Origin: Prorocentrum cordatum | Lineage: Eukaryota > Sar > Dinophyceae > Prorocentrales > Prorocentraceae | Direction: 5' to 3' | Assembly: GCA_963575745.1 (NCBI GenBank) | Contig: CAUYUJ010011270.1 | Coordinates: 299,539-363,538 of the forward strand | Length of the DNA stretch: 64,000 nt | In this document: positions 52,106 through 63,338 of the stretch, piece by piece | Layout of the letters: each line of letters starts with the position of its first letter | How positions within the stretch are numbered: the stretch's first letter is position 1 | Notes under the pieces: generated by a model | Told to the model about the DNA's origin: nothing | The model's input: the letters and a program-made list of their open reading frames with translations, nothing else | Databases searched by the model: none | Position numbers and translations under genes: made by a program

Positions 52106-53800
52106 CAAATCAACGAATCCGCCGACCCCTTGGGGTTCATCGGCGTGTGAGATGTTCCCCCTCCCCAAACCCCTCCCCCGGGAACCCGGTCCGGTCGATT
52201 TGGAGGGGGGGGGGGGGTCGGGCCGAATCCGCCGGACGGCCCCGGAGTCCCCCGGATGTGCCATCCGCTCCCGAAAATCGTGCAAAACCTCATGAAAATC
52301 GTGCAGGGACTCCCTTGGTGGCCTCGAAATGGCTCCGGGACGCCCAACGAGCTCTCCAAGACGCCCAAGGTGTCCCAAAGACGGGCTACGAGGCCTCCTC
52401 GACGGCAGACGAGGTCGCCACGAGTCCCCCTGAGGCCTCCGAGATGCGTTCCAAGAGGGTCCCTCGACGCAAAAATTGGCTCATTCCCTTCGTGAAACGT
52501 ACATTTTTCACAAATTCGGCTTCCGGTTTCTCCGATGCTCCCAGACGGCCCAAGAGGCCCCCAAACCCGCTCCCAGACGGCCCAATAAGCCTCCAAGAGG
52601 GTCCCCCACATACCTCGGAAGGCCCCAAGACGGGCCAACAAACGTCCAAGACGGCCCAAGAGGGCTCCGAAACGGCCCGAAAAGCGTTCCAGGAGCGCTC
52701 CGGGTGCCCTCCAAAAGACCTCCACATGGTCCCAGACGGTCCAAGAGCTATCAAAAACATCGACGACGTCCTCCAGACGGCTCCAGAGGCCGCGAAGACG
52801 CCCCAAGAGACCTCCAATATTCGCCCCAAGAGGGCCTCTAGACGCAAAAAATCGCCCCTTCCCTTCGTAAAACGTATATGTTTTCAAACGTGCGCTTTTG
52901 GGGTGCCCCCCGCTCCTGGACGGCCCCAGAGCCCCCCAAACCCGCTCCCAGACGGCCCAAGAAGCCTCCAAGAGGGTTCCCCGCGTTGCCCTAGAGGGCC
53001 CCAAGACGGGCCAACAGGCGTCCAAGACGGCCCAAGAGGGCTCCGAAAACGGCTCCAATAACGCTCCAGGAGCGCTCCGATGGCCTCGAAGAGAGCTCCA
53101 CATGGTCCCCGACGGTTCAAAAGCGATCCAAAACACCGACGACGGCCTCCAGACGGCTCAAGAGGCCCCCAAGACGCCCCAAGAGGCATCCACGAGGCGC
53201 CACAAGAGGGCCTCTAGACGCACAAATTCGCCCATTCCGTTCGTGAAACGTATATGTTTTCGCACGTGCGCCCTTTGGGGTGCCCCCCGTTCCTGGACGG
53301 CCCCAGAGCCCTCCAAGCCCGCGCCAAGACGGTCCAAGAAGCCTCCAAGATGGCCCCACGACAGCCCAAGAGGGCGCCAAGCGCTCAAGAGGCGCCGAGG
53401 ACGGCCCAAGAGGGCTCCGAAATCGGCCCCAACAGCGCTCCAAGCGGCTTCCCAGAGAGCTCCACATGGTCCCAGAAGGTCCCAGAGCGACCAAAAACAC
53501 CGAAGACGGCCTCCAGACGGCTCCCGACGCCCCCAAGACGGCCCAAGAGGCATCCAAGACGCGCCCCAAGAGGGCCTCTAGACGCACAATATCACCCTTT
53601 CCCTTGGTAAAACGTATATTTTTTTTTTTCACACGTGCGCCGTCTGGGGTGCCCCGCGCTCCTGGGCGGCTCCACAGCCCCCCAAGACCGCGCTCAGACG
53701 GTCCAAGAATCCTCCCCGACGGGCCCCACGACAGCCCAAGAGGGCGCCAAGACGGCCCCAGAGGCGCCGAGGACGGCCCAAGAGAGCCCCGCAGACGGCG
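52106..53800 (-). repeat. Reversed phased array in four 370-bp units
   Basis: A lone AATCCGCCGACCCC end at 52,116, a poly-G segment, then CCCCAAGACGG-type DNA. Unit boundaries (CTAGACGCACAAATTCGCCC, CGTAAAACGTATAT, GTGCGC, TGGGGTGCCCC) start near 52,466, 52,836, 53,216 and 53,579, spacing 363-380. This is the same period as at 10,290-11,620 on the opposite strand. Confidence 0.8.
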
Positions 53801-53816
53801 CGCGCGCAACTCGCGG

Positions 53817-55151
53817 TCAGATTCCTTGCAACTTCCGTTGCTTCCCGCCGTACTCGTCACTTGCCTCCGCAGGGCGTTTCGGCGGTTCTCTCCGAGGCGC
53901 CCGTCCCGCCTTATAGCACTTGGCGCAAACCACCAGATTGCCTCGGTGGAAATACTTTTTCTTCTGGTCTTTCGACAGATGGCCTCCGTCAGTGAACGTA
54001 GGCTTCGATCCGTCCTTTTTCAGGGGACATGCGGAGCATTCAAACTTGTTCGCCATATGCCTTTGCTCGTGGCATGCTCGGCACACCACCGAGCGATGGT
54101 CCGAACCCTTCGCGAAGAAGTGCTCCATTTGCTTCTCTGTCAGATGCGTCCTGTCCGTGAACTCTCGCTCTGTCCCATCTGCTTCTCTCGGGCACGCGGG
54201 GCGCCTGAGCACTCGCGGCGGATTGCGTTCTTCCCGGCACGCTCGGCACACCACCGAGCGACGGTCCGAACCCTTCGCGAAGAAGTGCTTCACTTGCTTG
54301 TCTGTGAGATGCGTCCTGTCCGTGAATTCTCGCTCGTTCCCATCTGCTTCTTTCGGGCGCGCGGGGCACTTCAGCACTCGCGGCTGATTGCGTTCTTCCT
54401 GGCACGCGCGGCACAGAACTGGGCGATGCCTCGCGCCCGCCGCGAAGAAATGCTCCACTTGGTTATCTGTCAGATGCGCCCTGTCCGCGAACTCTCGGCC
54501 TCTCCCATCTGCTTCTTTCGGGCACGCGGAACACCTGAACACCCGCAGTCGCTTGTGATGCGCGTCGCAGTCGTGGCATTTCACTGGCCTATGGCCTGCG
54601 CCCGTCTGATAATAGTGCCTGAATTGGTATGCTGTCAGATGCCCCGCGTCCGTGAATTCCCGCCCTCTTCCGTCTGCTTCCCTTGGGCACGCCGAACACC
54701 TCAGCGGCTGTTGCTGGCGTGCGCTTCTTCGAGCAGTGTTCGTTTCATTAATGCACTCCGTTGCCTTCTGCGAATGGCTCCACTTGTTCCATCCGCCTTT
54801 CCTCTTCCCCGCGCACTTCTTGCAAAGCTTCTCCCCTGCGCCCTTCGTCGCGTACTGGTTCGCCGTAATTTCTGCCTCCGTCTTCAGGAATTCACAGCAT
54901 TCAGCGCAACGGATCTTGAATTTGTCTCATACATTCTGCTGCCACCCCTGAGACTCTTTTCGCGACTTCCTCCCGGCTGCTGGCCCTGCGCACCTGTCGC
55001 ATTTGCTTGCCCGCACGAACACTCTGATCCTTTCGGACTCGGCCCCCGCCACTCTGGAGGCCATCTCGGCCCATTGGTCACAAGTCGTGCACACCTTTTC
55101 CCCTGCTCCCTTCAACATCTCCGTGCACTCGCAGCAGAAGCTCGGGCCCGA
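53817..55151 (-). pseudogene. Tandem cysteine-repeat region after the helicase
   Basis: One frame from 55,151 to 53,817 with a stop at 54,927. It encodes successive modules of about 55-60 residues: C-x2-C(-P) ... EADG..REFTDR.HLT..Q..HFF..G...R.VVCRAC. Examples: CSACPKEADGRGREFADRAH, HLTDKQVKHFFAKGSDRRS, and a last variant CSACPLKKDGSKPTFTDGGH. Five to seven modules are visible, three of them nearly identical (recent duplication). The two Cys pairs about 40 residues apart suggest a zinc ribbon or treble clef, and the layout resembles Stc1-type or similar Cys-rich domains, but I cannot assign a family. It lies directly behind the helicase and may be its C-terminal extension or a separate ORF. 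Confidence 0.6.
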
Positions 55152-55179
55152 CTACGCGCCGAACTCATTCGTGCTGAAT

Positions 55180-57400
55180 TCAGCCTTTTCCTTCACCTTC
55201 CGACACCTCCCGCATGTTTTCCGCGGCATCAACCTCTCCTCGGTGTCGGGCCACGGCAACGCTTTCCCCCCGCAACTTCTGTTGCGTGTACGGCTGTCTC
55301 GAAAAAGGCCGATATATGAGCAGACCCTGCCGAGTCCTCACGCGCGTTATGGCCGCGTAGCTCGACATCCAGCTCACGTTTCTGCCTTCCTCCAAGTCCG
55401 CTATCACCGCGTCGAGTGTTCGCCCTTGCGCTGCGTGCGCCGTGCACGCCAACCCAGGCGAAAGTATCAACTGTCTCCGTCGCACCCCCAACACGGGCTT
55501 CTTTCGATACGAGTCCAGATGCCACGTCCGAGCACGAGGGACTATGGGATACAGCCCTGGACCCGGCATCCCTTTCAGCGCCCACTTCTGTGTGAAAATC
55601 CAGCACGATTTGCCTTGGCATCTCACGCAGGACTCGCGGCGACACGTCCTGCACGTCTTCCTCTTCTTCACCTACCACCCATGAATGTATCGTCGCGCGA
55701 CACCCTCGTAGCAATTGCTTCTCTGATCGGTCCAAATGGTCCGTCAGTACAACTGGCATGCCCACGGCAAGCGGTAACCATCCTGGCATGTCTGCACAGG
55801 CCTTGTCGTGGTATCCGAGCCACCGCACTTTGTCTGCTGAGGTGTACGGCCTTTCCTGGTACGTCGCGTGCGTTGCCTTATCCCGCGCATACACCCACGA
55901 AATCTGGCACGCAGCCCAGTCGACGGCCCGCTGCCGCGCTACCTTGCACTTGACATCCTGATTCGGATAAATGGCATTGGCTTCGGCGAACTGCGGAAGT
56001 GCGAACCGTTCGTCTGCGGCACTGGTGGCTACAAGACATCGACGCTTCCTTTCCTCTGCACACCGTCCACACTCCAGCTCGTTGTCCTTTCCGATAGCCT
56101 CCACGTTCTGCAGGCAGGTTTGCGAACCACAGATTGGCTGGTTATTCAACCAAGACCCTGGAACGTCTGTAGGTTTCCCATGCAGAAGCTGGTGCGTCCT
56201 TTCGGCCAGGGCTCCCCGTCGATACTCATCATGTACTGCCAGGAACCACTCGTCCTTCTCTTCCAAACGCTTGCATTCTACCAATTCCGTCATCCCCGCC
56301 ACGGACCCTGGCCCCTCGCCCCAGAAGATGTACTGACCATGATCTTCTTCGGCGCCTGGCGCATACTGCCTCGCCTTCCGTGCCCATGACGTCGGAATCG
56401 CATTTAATGGAGTTCCGCCGGGAGGTTCCAACTGGTAGAAATCTCCGCAGAATAACACATTGACACCTCCAAACGGACGGTCTACCTTATCGGCACCCAC
56501 CTTCCCTTGCCTCGCTGCCGACATCACAGACCGCAAGTGCGCATCCAGCTCTGCAAGAAAATTAGCACTGACCATGCTGATTTCGTCGATGATGAGCCAA
56601 CGCCACTGCTGAATTCGCTTCGCTGCCTCTACTATCTTGGCACCCGGCTCTCCGCGCTTCTTACTGGTTTCCGTACTGGCGCCGCACGGAGTCATCCCAA
56701 ACGCGGCGTACAACGTGTGCCCATCCAGACTGGACGCGTTCGTGGCTTGTAACGCAGCCACTTGGAAGTCCAGCCCGTGCTCCCAGCCTATGACTCTCTC
56801 GAACACGTGTTTCCGCAAGGTCTCTGCTGCCACAAAGCTCTTCCCTGTGCCTGGGCCTCCGTGCAGCATCCACAGCAACGGCTCCGAACTGCCGATTGTA
56901 CGCTCGTCTTCCTGACACTCAGCGATCATCCTGTCTATGACCTTCTCTACAACTTCTCTTTGTTTCTCATTCATATCTACGACGCGTCTGCTGCTAGGTC
57001 CGCGCAGTCCTGCTTTCCACCGCCGCAACTCCTCAGCGCCGCCTGCAGGAACCTGTCTCACTCTCCCATCCTCAACTTCGCAACCCTCCAACCCGTCACC
57101 TCTCATCTTTGTCTGCGATGCCCGAGCTTCTGCTTCCCGTCGCTTCAACTCTTCCTCTGGCACCTCTACTCACCCGTCTGTTCTCGCCCACGCTCCTCTC
57201 TGCTTCCTTTCATCTCCGCCCGCCTCTCGGCCCCACACACGCGTCGATAATGCCATGGCTTCGGCACTCAGGCGACGCGCCTCTGCAACCGCGCCCGTCG
57301 TTTCCCTAGAATCGTCCTCTAGGCGCGTGCCCCCAACGTGCACGCGCCGCCGGACACCCTCGTCGAGCTCGTCGACGTCCACACCTTCGTCGCTGAACAA
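55180..57400 (-). pseudogene. PIF1-family helicase of the Helitron-like element
   Basis: Superfamily 1 DNA helicase. Residues count from 57,163: Walker A GGPGTGKSF (102-110), Walker B LIIDEISMV with Asp193-Glu194, FCGDFYQLEPPGG (238-250), then VGMPVVLTDHLD. Near 55,585 the frame shifts, and the remaining motifs TAHAAQGRTLDAVIADL and SYAAITRVRTRQGL (motifs V-VI) are in the other phase to about 55,300. An acidic N-terminal segment (57,400-57,171) lies in the helicase frame but is separated by a stop at 57,170. In Helitrons this helicase unwinds the donor strand during rolling-circle transfer. All ATPase motifs are intact, so only the frameshift and stop mark decay. Confidence 0.9.
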
Positions 57401-58980
57401 GTCATCCTCGCGCTTCCTTCCAGCGCCCCCCCCTCGGGACGCATGTCGACGACGCTCATGAAATTATGTACATGCCTCTTCGGCTCTTCGCAAGGAAGTC
57501 CCCCATCCAACCACTCACGTGCGGCTTGCGCTAGCGTCTTCTCACCAGCGCACCACTCTGACACTCTCGATACCCCGTCTAAATCTGTGTCTTGCAGAGT
57601 GAACGATCGAAAATACGCCATCAAGATGAGCGCGTTCCTATATGCTTCCCATGGCCGATGCTTCGGCTGTGGTGCACCATGAAAGCTCGGGTTCCGCGGG
57701 CTCTCGTTCCGAACCAACACCCACTTGTGCCGTGACGTTTCCATGCCTTCAACGTCAGGGAACGCTACCCATGCGTCGCAGCCGTCGCCGCGAATGACAT
57801 AATCAATTCCTGCCAATAACGGTGCTTCTTCCACTCCACTCTGCCGTGCCTCACGGACCTTCGTCTTCCCGCTCGCCGTGAGTACCGCGTGATACTGGCA
57901 TTCACCCTCCTCGTCCTCCGTCTCGTCCTCGTCCTCCTCTGCTACCTTCTTCCTTTTCTTCACCTTCGTGGACCACTTTGTCGCTTCGATTCGCCAATAT
58001 CGGAAACACTCATACACCGAAAGATACCGTAGTTCCGGGGCCCACTTGGCATCCAACGGTCTCATGCCGTACAGGAATGCTGGATTCTTGGATATTGCGC
58101 GCGGCCTTTTTGCGCGCCTACCATCGCGTTCAACATGAAATTTGCCAGGTTCCGATCGCTCCGACGCCACCCCACTCTCCTTTTCTACCATCCTCACCAC
58201 GTCAAACCCAGGGACCATTGCTGTTTTCGACGTCTTAATACTCTCCGCAGCCGTCACGTCTCGCACATCCGAGTACGCGCGCAGGTTCACACTCTCTTGC
58301 GCGGACCGCACGATCCCTTTCCCGTACATATCCGAGAGTAGCCGCGTGATGTGGCGGTGCGCCACGTACGAGGCGCTACGCCCTTTCACTTTTTCCGCCA
58401 ACGCATGGTGCCCTTTCTTACACTCTTTCACCTCGTTGAAGGACGACGCCAGACGCTTCGCCCCATAGTCGCACGCATATCCTGCTTGGGCGTTCTGCGC
58501 GCGCTGTGCCGCGAGCACGATATCTTTCACCTCCGCGCCATCCCAACACCTCTCTGCGCACGCGTCCCCGTCATGCGTCGGCTCCAGAATTGGGAACCTG
58601 TACGGGAGCTGCACATCGGAGTTGAAATTCAATCCAAGGCCGCCGCTTAACAATGCAGGCAATGTCCCGTTCAGGTTCTCTTCATTCTGTGGTCCGTGGA
58701 GGCATCCAGTCATATCCCTGCGCCCTCCACGCGGCATGGAGCGGGTTTTGTGAGAAAAAAAAAACCTGGGCACAAAAGCACGGTCTTCTCCACCAGCCAT
58801 GTCGTCCGAGGGAAAAAGCTCTTGCATTTCAGAGGGCCGTCATCGCGTTGACAGTGGAGCAGGGGCGCAAATTTTGAATGCCGATGACTCCACTTGCGTA
58901 CGTGGTTCTGACGGCATCCCTGGCCCCTCTGCACACATCTCAAATACTTTCGCAACCACCATTTCGAAGCGCTCCCCCTC
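57319..58980 (-). pseudogene. Rep-to-helicase linker region
   Basis: The frame continues from Rep after a stop at 58,981, with a second stop near 58,843. The sequence has SGGLGLNFNSDVQLPYRFPI, KKGHHALAEKVKGRSASYVA, RHITRLLSDMYGKGIVRSAQ and the acidic run EEDEDETEDEEGECQYHAV, then HKWVLVRNESPRNPSF. This is the position and character of the poorly conserved region joining Rep and helicase in Helitron proteins. It ends at a frameshift near 57,400 into the helicase frame. No catalytic motif. Confidence 0.65.
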
Positions 58981-60477
58981 TCAGACTCTGGGCTGAGCTC
59001 TTGGGTCCCCATCTAGGGTTCGCTGCACCTCCGCATCGGTCTGCTTCAGGTACTGTTCTGGCCGAATGAGTTCTTCCGTGCCCTTGTACGCAGGCCAGTC
59101 TTTTTCGACGTCTTCTTTCTGCCTCTGCCATTCCGCCACATCTGCGTAGACTTGCCGCGACACCAGCTTTTTAAATGCTGCGTACCCGCATATCAAACGC
59201 TTAAGCTCGTCCGGGGGACGGCGAAAAATCTCGTGCAGCGGCGTATGCTGATTGAGGCATTGGACAAACAACTGTGCGTGCAGGTGTAAACTGCCCGCGG
59301 GTTTCTGAGCTTCTATGGAACCGTGCACACCGCCCACTCGCCCCGCGCACCCGCCTACCAATTTCGCGTTACTACCTGCCAGATCCGCGCAATCACAGCC
59401 GGGACACCGCGGACACCATCGAATCCCGAACAGGTGCTCCAACACCAGGCCTACGATGGTGCGAAAGCCGTCGACGCCCGCCAGAGGGTCCCGTGCCAAG
59501 CACTCCAAGCGCATCTTGGCCGCTGCAACGTTTTGGCACAAAACGTCCATGGGTATCGCCATGTTCACATCGTCAGCGTCGCCCTCCACCGCCTCGTCCT
59601 CGAATTGCACATCGCATGCCCTTGTGAAATCGGGTTCGAACAATCCGCCATTCGACGGGCCTTGTTTCTCCTGAACCCGATGCCTGTTGACTGGGTCCTT
59701 TCGGCGCGACCCACTCAGCCGTGCCATGGCGAGGTTGTGCCTCTCATCTGGCGACATCGTAAAAAGTACAAGGGCGCCTTGAGCCAACCGACCAGCGTGG
59801 GTATCGAACCGCATAATGGTACGTACCTCATTTGTGCCTGCCATATTCTTATTAATGACCTGCGCTTGTCGCACCATTCTCTGCGCGGTCTCCGATAATG
59901 ACGTGGCGATAATGACGTGGCGAATTTCAACTTCGACACGTCCCCATTCACTGCGCGCCGCTGTCCACTGCCTGGATCTGGGTACGTTCCTCGCAATGCT
60001 TATGGCAGCCTCCTCCATATACGTAAAGTCGCGACCCAATTCGTCCTCCCTCTGCTCATGATCTGCAAACAGCCGCATGCTCCGGGGCGTGTTCAAGGCG
60101 CTTTGGTACAACAAAGACGACATCGTGAACCCGAAGCGCCTGTCGCGCCAGAGCTGAGATTCCACGCGGCGTGTCATGATTCGCGTCCAGAGCGGAAGTT
60201 CCACGTGGGGTGCCTCTCCGACGCGCCGGTGTCGGCTCACTTCGGACCATTCTGGCATATCAGGCATGCCTACCCCAAACTTGAAGCAGAAAGTAAAAGC
60301 GACGCCGAAGAACCGCGGAACAAACTGACTCATCATGGCCGTGCCGGGAGACACCACGAGGCGCAACCGCATCTTTTCCATCCACGTCCCCCGTCCGTTC
60401 ACGTCCATCAGCACCAGGTTGTGCCGCTGCGACGCTTCTCCGAGCCTCGCGATTTCCGACACTCCTTTGCATGTGCA
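58981..60477 (-). CDS. Helitron-type HUH Rep endonuclease domain
   Basis: Rolling-circle nuclease. Residues count from 60,462: MSQFVPRFFGVAFTFCFKFG near the start, then the first Rep motif GALVLFTMSPDERHNLAMAR (229-248), AIPMDVLCQNVAAAKMRL, a Cys cluster WCPRCPGCDC (349-358), and the metal-binding HUH motif IEAQKPAGSLHLHAQLF with His393 and His395. The Tyr region CGYAAFKKLVSRQVYADVAE lies about 30-50 residues later. The frame is bounded upstream by a stop at 60,478, but the same frame continues above it to 60,837. The nuclease nicks and covalently joins the element end through tyrosine. Confidence 0.85.
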   Translation of the reverse strand, partial: CTCKGVSEIARLGEASQRHNLVLMDVNGRGTWMEKMRLRLVVSPGTAMMSQFVPRFFGVAFTFCFKFGVGMPDMPEWSEVSRHRRVGEAPHVELPLWTRIMTRRVESQLWRDRRFGFTMSSLLYQSALNTPRSMRLFADHEQREDELGRDFTYMEEAAISIARNVPRSRQWTAARSEWGRVEVEIRHVIIATSLSETAQRMVRQAQVINKNMAGTNEVRTIMRFDTHAGRLAQGALVLFTMSPDERHNLAMARLSGSRRKDPVNRHRVQEKQGPSNGGLFEPDFTRACDVQFEDEAVEGDADDVNMAIPMDVLCQNVAAAKMRLECLARDPLAGVDGFRTIVGLVLEHLFGIRWCPRCPGCDCADLAGSNAKLVGGCAGRVGGVHGSIEAQKPAGSLHLHAQLFVQCLNQHTPLHEIFRRPPDELKRLICGYAAFKKLVSRQVYADVAEWQRQKEDVEKDWPAYKGTEELIRPEQYLKQTDAEVQRTLDGDPRAQPRV

Positions 60478-60837
60478 TCATACGCGGCCATTGTCTTGGT
60501 CGCTCAATAGATGGGTAGCCAACGCGACAAAATGATCCCGCCATGCTTCGTGCGCGAACTGAACGCTCGCACGTTCTTCTGCACGCGAAGTTGCGCAACC
60601 GCCACCATGCCCGTCCGTGCCTCCTTCATTTACGCCGCGCGTCATGTGCTGCAAAGCTGCTTCCGTCATAGCGTTTTCATCTACCTCGTTGAACGATGAC
60701 CTCTCCATGACCACCAACTTCGGAATTCTTCGATCCATGTCGTCGCAAACGTCTTGCACCGCCGCCTGCTTCGCATCCGACGGCGTCGCATTCTTTTGCG
60801 CCATGATCTTTTCCAAATGATTGTCATGCGGAAGCAA
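60478..60837 (-). pseudogene. Connector between DUF6570-like region and Rep
   Basis: 119 residues (SDAKQAAVQDVCDDMDRRIP; SFNEVDENAMTEAALQHMTR) in the Rep frame, joined to the upstream protein by a frameshift near 60,825 after HVDAAVVDGRAEQLPEN and closed by TAG at 60,478. Helical and acidic; no family known to me. Confidence 0.5.
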
Positions 60838-63338
60838 TTCTCTGGTAGTTGCTCGGCGCGACCATCTACTACTGCAGCGTCCACGTGCATATGCGCCCTG
60901 TGCCCGTTAGCGATCATCTTCTTGATGTGGTGCTTCACCGCATCCCGCCGCACGGTGGCTTGATGGATGAATGTCGGCAAGTTGTCCTTTGACGTCGCGT
61001 CACTCACCTTCAACAAAATTTGAACAACGTGGGAGAGATCGTGGCCCACACGCGGCACAGGCGCACCACCCGTGTGCCCTCCTGACGCGACCCTTCTCCG
61101 AAGCTCTGACAAGATGCCCTGCCATGGGAGGGCGAACGAGGTTGCATTCCCCCGAGCCGCGACTCGCGTCTCCTGCATTCCAGCTACGGAATCAAATAAG
61201 TTTTGGTACTTCACCCCCAACGAGAAACAGATCATGGCAGTTATGCGCGGACTGCAACAAATCATCTCCATGACGGTCATCCCCTCGTCGCACATGCTTT
61301 TCGGACCGTAAAACGACATCAGATCGTTCGCCAAGCATCGCGCGGGCATCGCCGGAACCATCACGTGGGACGTTTCGTTCCACGCCCGTTTCGGAATATC
61401 TATACCTCCAAAGCACTCCCGACATAACGGAACCTCGCATTGAGTACAGACTTCTCTCTTTGCCCGACATCCTGCAGTGCACCGCTGGCCCTCTGGACAA
61501 CATATCAACTCCAGGTGGCCCCGAGGCACTCCAGTAGACGACGCGCACCATGCACGCACCGTCCAGTCGTCAAACTCCTCCATGTGCTTCTGGAGATCGA
61601 GTTTATCGTTCCCTCCCTCATACCTGTACCTGCTCAGATATGCCGCGAGGCTCAACTCCTGCAACACCTCCCACGTAGACCACGCTCCCATGTGCGTCAG
61701 TCCACTGCCATCCCGCGCGTCGCTTTCAAACACTCGTTCCCACGAAATATCAATATTTTTCCGTCCCGACACCCGCGGAAACGAACAGCCGCACATGAAA
61801 CAGATCGGCGATGCCACCTTCTCCTGTGTCACTGTTTCTGCATGCGCTTTCAGACTTCTCTGGCGCGTCGCATGCGACGATACTGGAGCTCCTAGCCGTA
61901 CAGCGCACGCGACGACTTCACTGCAAGCAGCGAGCACTCGCTTCTGCAACGAGTGCGCGGGCGAACACACGTCCACGATCGGCTGCACGACATCTCCGTG
62001 TGCTACGCAGACATGGTTGAGAAGCTCAGACTCGTCTACGCCAGTCCAGGGGCAACCTCGGAAAGCACAGTGAGTTGGTGGCAGATCAACCGCGTCGTTT
62101 TCGACCAAAGCGGCCCCCCACGGTTCATTGGGATTCTCTGGATCCGCGGGCGCAGTAGGGATCTCCCGCAACAGCTTCGCTGCCGTTGCCACCGCCTCTC
62201 CCCGTGCCCGTCGGGGATCAGTCGACGCTGGGTTGACGCGCGCTGCACAGAACATCTCTTGCGTCGTATCCGCCTCTGGGACTGCGCCCACTGCGGCACC
62301 ATCCTGAACTGGCTTGTCGTTGTTGTCAGCAGCTGTTGCTGCACCCGCGGTCGCCCCAGCGCCTGCCTCGGGCTCGTTTCTGCACGAAAGACCACATGTC
62401 ATGGACGAACACTGCGTGGGCTCTTTCGCGCTCGTTCTATAAGACTCGCAGAACGTTTCTTTCTGCTTCCCCAGGTGCCTCGTTCGCTTCACCCGCGCAC
62501 CCTCTGTGGAACCTGCGCCCCCCCCTGGCTGACGGTTGCCGACAGGAGCGCCATGCAAAGACGGAGGCGCATCATTCACACCATCGCCCGCCCTCGATGG
62601 CGCGCGCGTCGATGTCGCCTCTCCATCGACGCGGCCCAAAGCAACCTCGCTTTCCAGCGACGTTTTGGCAGCGCCGTCGTGGTCTACGGATTCTGCATGT
62701 CCACGGCTCGCTACGCCCAGCTCGTGCGTAGCTTTTCCCGTGTCGGTCGTTGCTGACGACATTGCGAGTCTGTCGCGCAACGACAACGGCCCCTCAATTG
62801 ACGACGCCGTTACATTGGCGGCATCTGTCGGCACGACTGCTTCCGCCCGGTGCCTGGAAAACACCACAAGGGCTGCAAAATCCTGGAACTCAACCCGCGC
62901 AACTACGTTGTCGTCGAACCTTACGACACCAACGCCAGGGCAGTCGAAGTAGGCGACGTAATGAGCTGGTTGCTCCAGATGGCAAATCGCGCCCTGGAAC
63001 CGGCATGTCCAGCCCGACGCCCCTGGCCACTCGAACGCCCTTGGCACGCGCGCGCGGGAACTCGCTCTAGTCATTCCATCCGCCATTCTTCTGCTCAGGA
63101 CCACAACAAGGAATCTTGCAGGCGTCTCCGATGGCACGTCGTGAGTTTGCGGCGGGCCCTGGCACCCGTGCCACACCTTTCCGTCTTGCAAGGCGGGTCG
63201 ATGTGGGCATGGCAAACCGTGCTGAGCTCGCGTGGATTCCAACGCCACCAGATGATCAAGACCAACTGGACCCAACATATCCGTATATTCCCACATTTGG
63301 ACTATCATGGATCGTTCGCGTCTGTAAACATCCGAAAT
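60681..63338 (-). CDS. USP C-terminal half, C2H2 finger and DUF6570-like region
   Basis: Residues count from 63,308. Residues 66-135 hold the protease His box: LVVVLSRRM, then QPAHYVAYFDCPGVGVVRFD with His116 and FDD 131-133, as in ubiquitin-specific proteases. A low-complexity stretch (150-400) follows, then a C2H2 finger CAFRGCPWTG...LLNHVCVAH (Cys414, Cys419, His432, His438). SPICFMCGCSF (500-510) and the Cys cluster CCPEGQRCTAGCRAKREVC / CTQCEVPLCRECF (603-633) come next, and then MPARCLANDL and GMQETRVAARGNATSF (654-725), which match the DUF6570-like module preceding Rep in Helitron polyproteins. The first 30 codons continue the frame above a stop at 63,339. The last 50 residues are Arg-rich and out of frame. 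Confidence 0.75.
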   Translation of the reverse strand: MSDVYRRERSMIVQMWEYTDMLGPVGLDHLVALESTRAQHGLPCPHRPALQDGKVWHGCQGPPQTHDVPSETPARFLVVVLSRRMADGMTRASSRARVPRAFEWPGASGWTCRFQGAICHLEQPAHYVAYFDCPGVGVVRFDDNVVARVEFQDFAALVVFSRHRAEAVVPTDAANVTASSIEGPLSLRDRLAMSSATTDTGKATHELGVASRGHAESVDHDGAAKTSLESEVALGRVDGEATSTRAPSRAGDGVNDAPPSLHGAPVGNRQPGGGAGSTEGARVKRTRHLGKQKETFCESYRTSAKEPTQCSSMTCGLSCRNEPEAGAGATAGAATAADNNDKPVQDGAAVGAVPEADTTQEMFCAARVNPASTDPRRARGEAVATAAKLLREIPTAPADPENPNEPWGAALVENDAVDLPPTHCAFRGCPWTGVDESELLNHVCVAHGDVVQPIVDVCSPAHSLQKRVLAACSEVVACAVRLGAPVSSHATRQRSLKAHAETVTQEKVASPICFMCGCSFPRVSGRKNIDISWERVFESDARDGSGLTHMGAWSTWEVLQELSLAAYLSRYRYEGGNDKLDLQKHMEEFDDWTVRAWCASSTGVPRGHLELICCPEGQRCTAGCRAKREVCTQCEVPLCRECFGGIDIPKRAWNETSHVMVPAMPARCLANDLMSFYGPKSMCDEGMTVMEMICCSPRITAMICFSLGVKYQNLFDSVAGMQETRVAARGNATSFALPWQGILSELRRRVASGGHTGGAPVPRVGHDLSHVVQILLKVSDATSKDNLPTFIHQATVRRDAVKHHIKKMIANGHRAHMHVDAAVVDGRAEQLPENCFRMTIIWKRSWRKRMRRRRMRSRRRCKTFATTWIEEFRSWWSWRGHRSTR

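Noticed and set aside
53780-53817. Helitron 3-prime terminus (hairpin and CTRR) at the array junction
   Set aside because: GCGCGCGCGC is present but no convincing stem-loop followed by CTRR could be placed.
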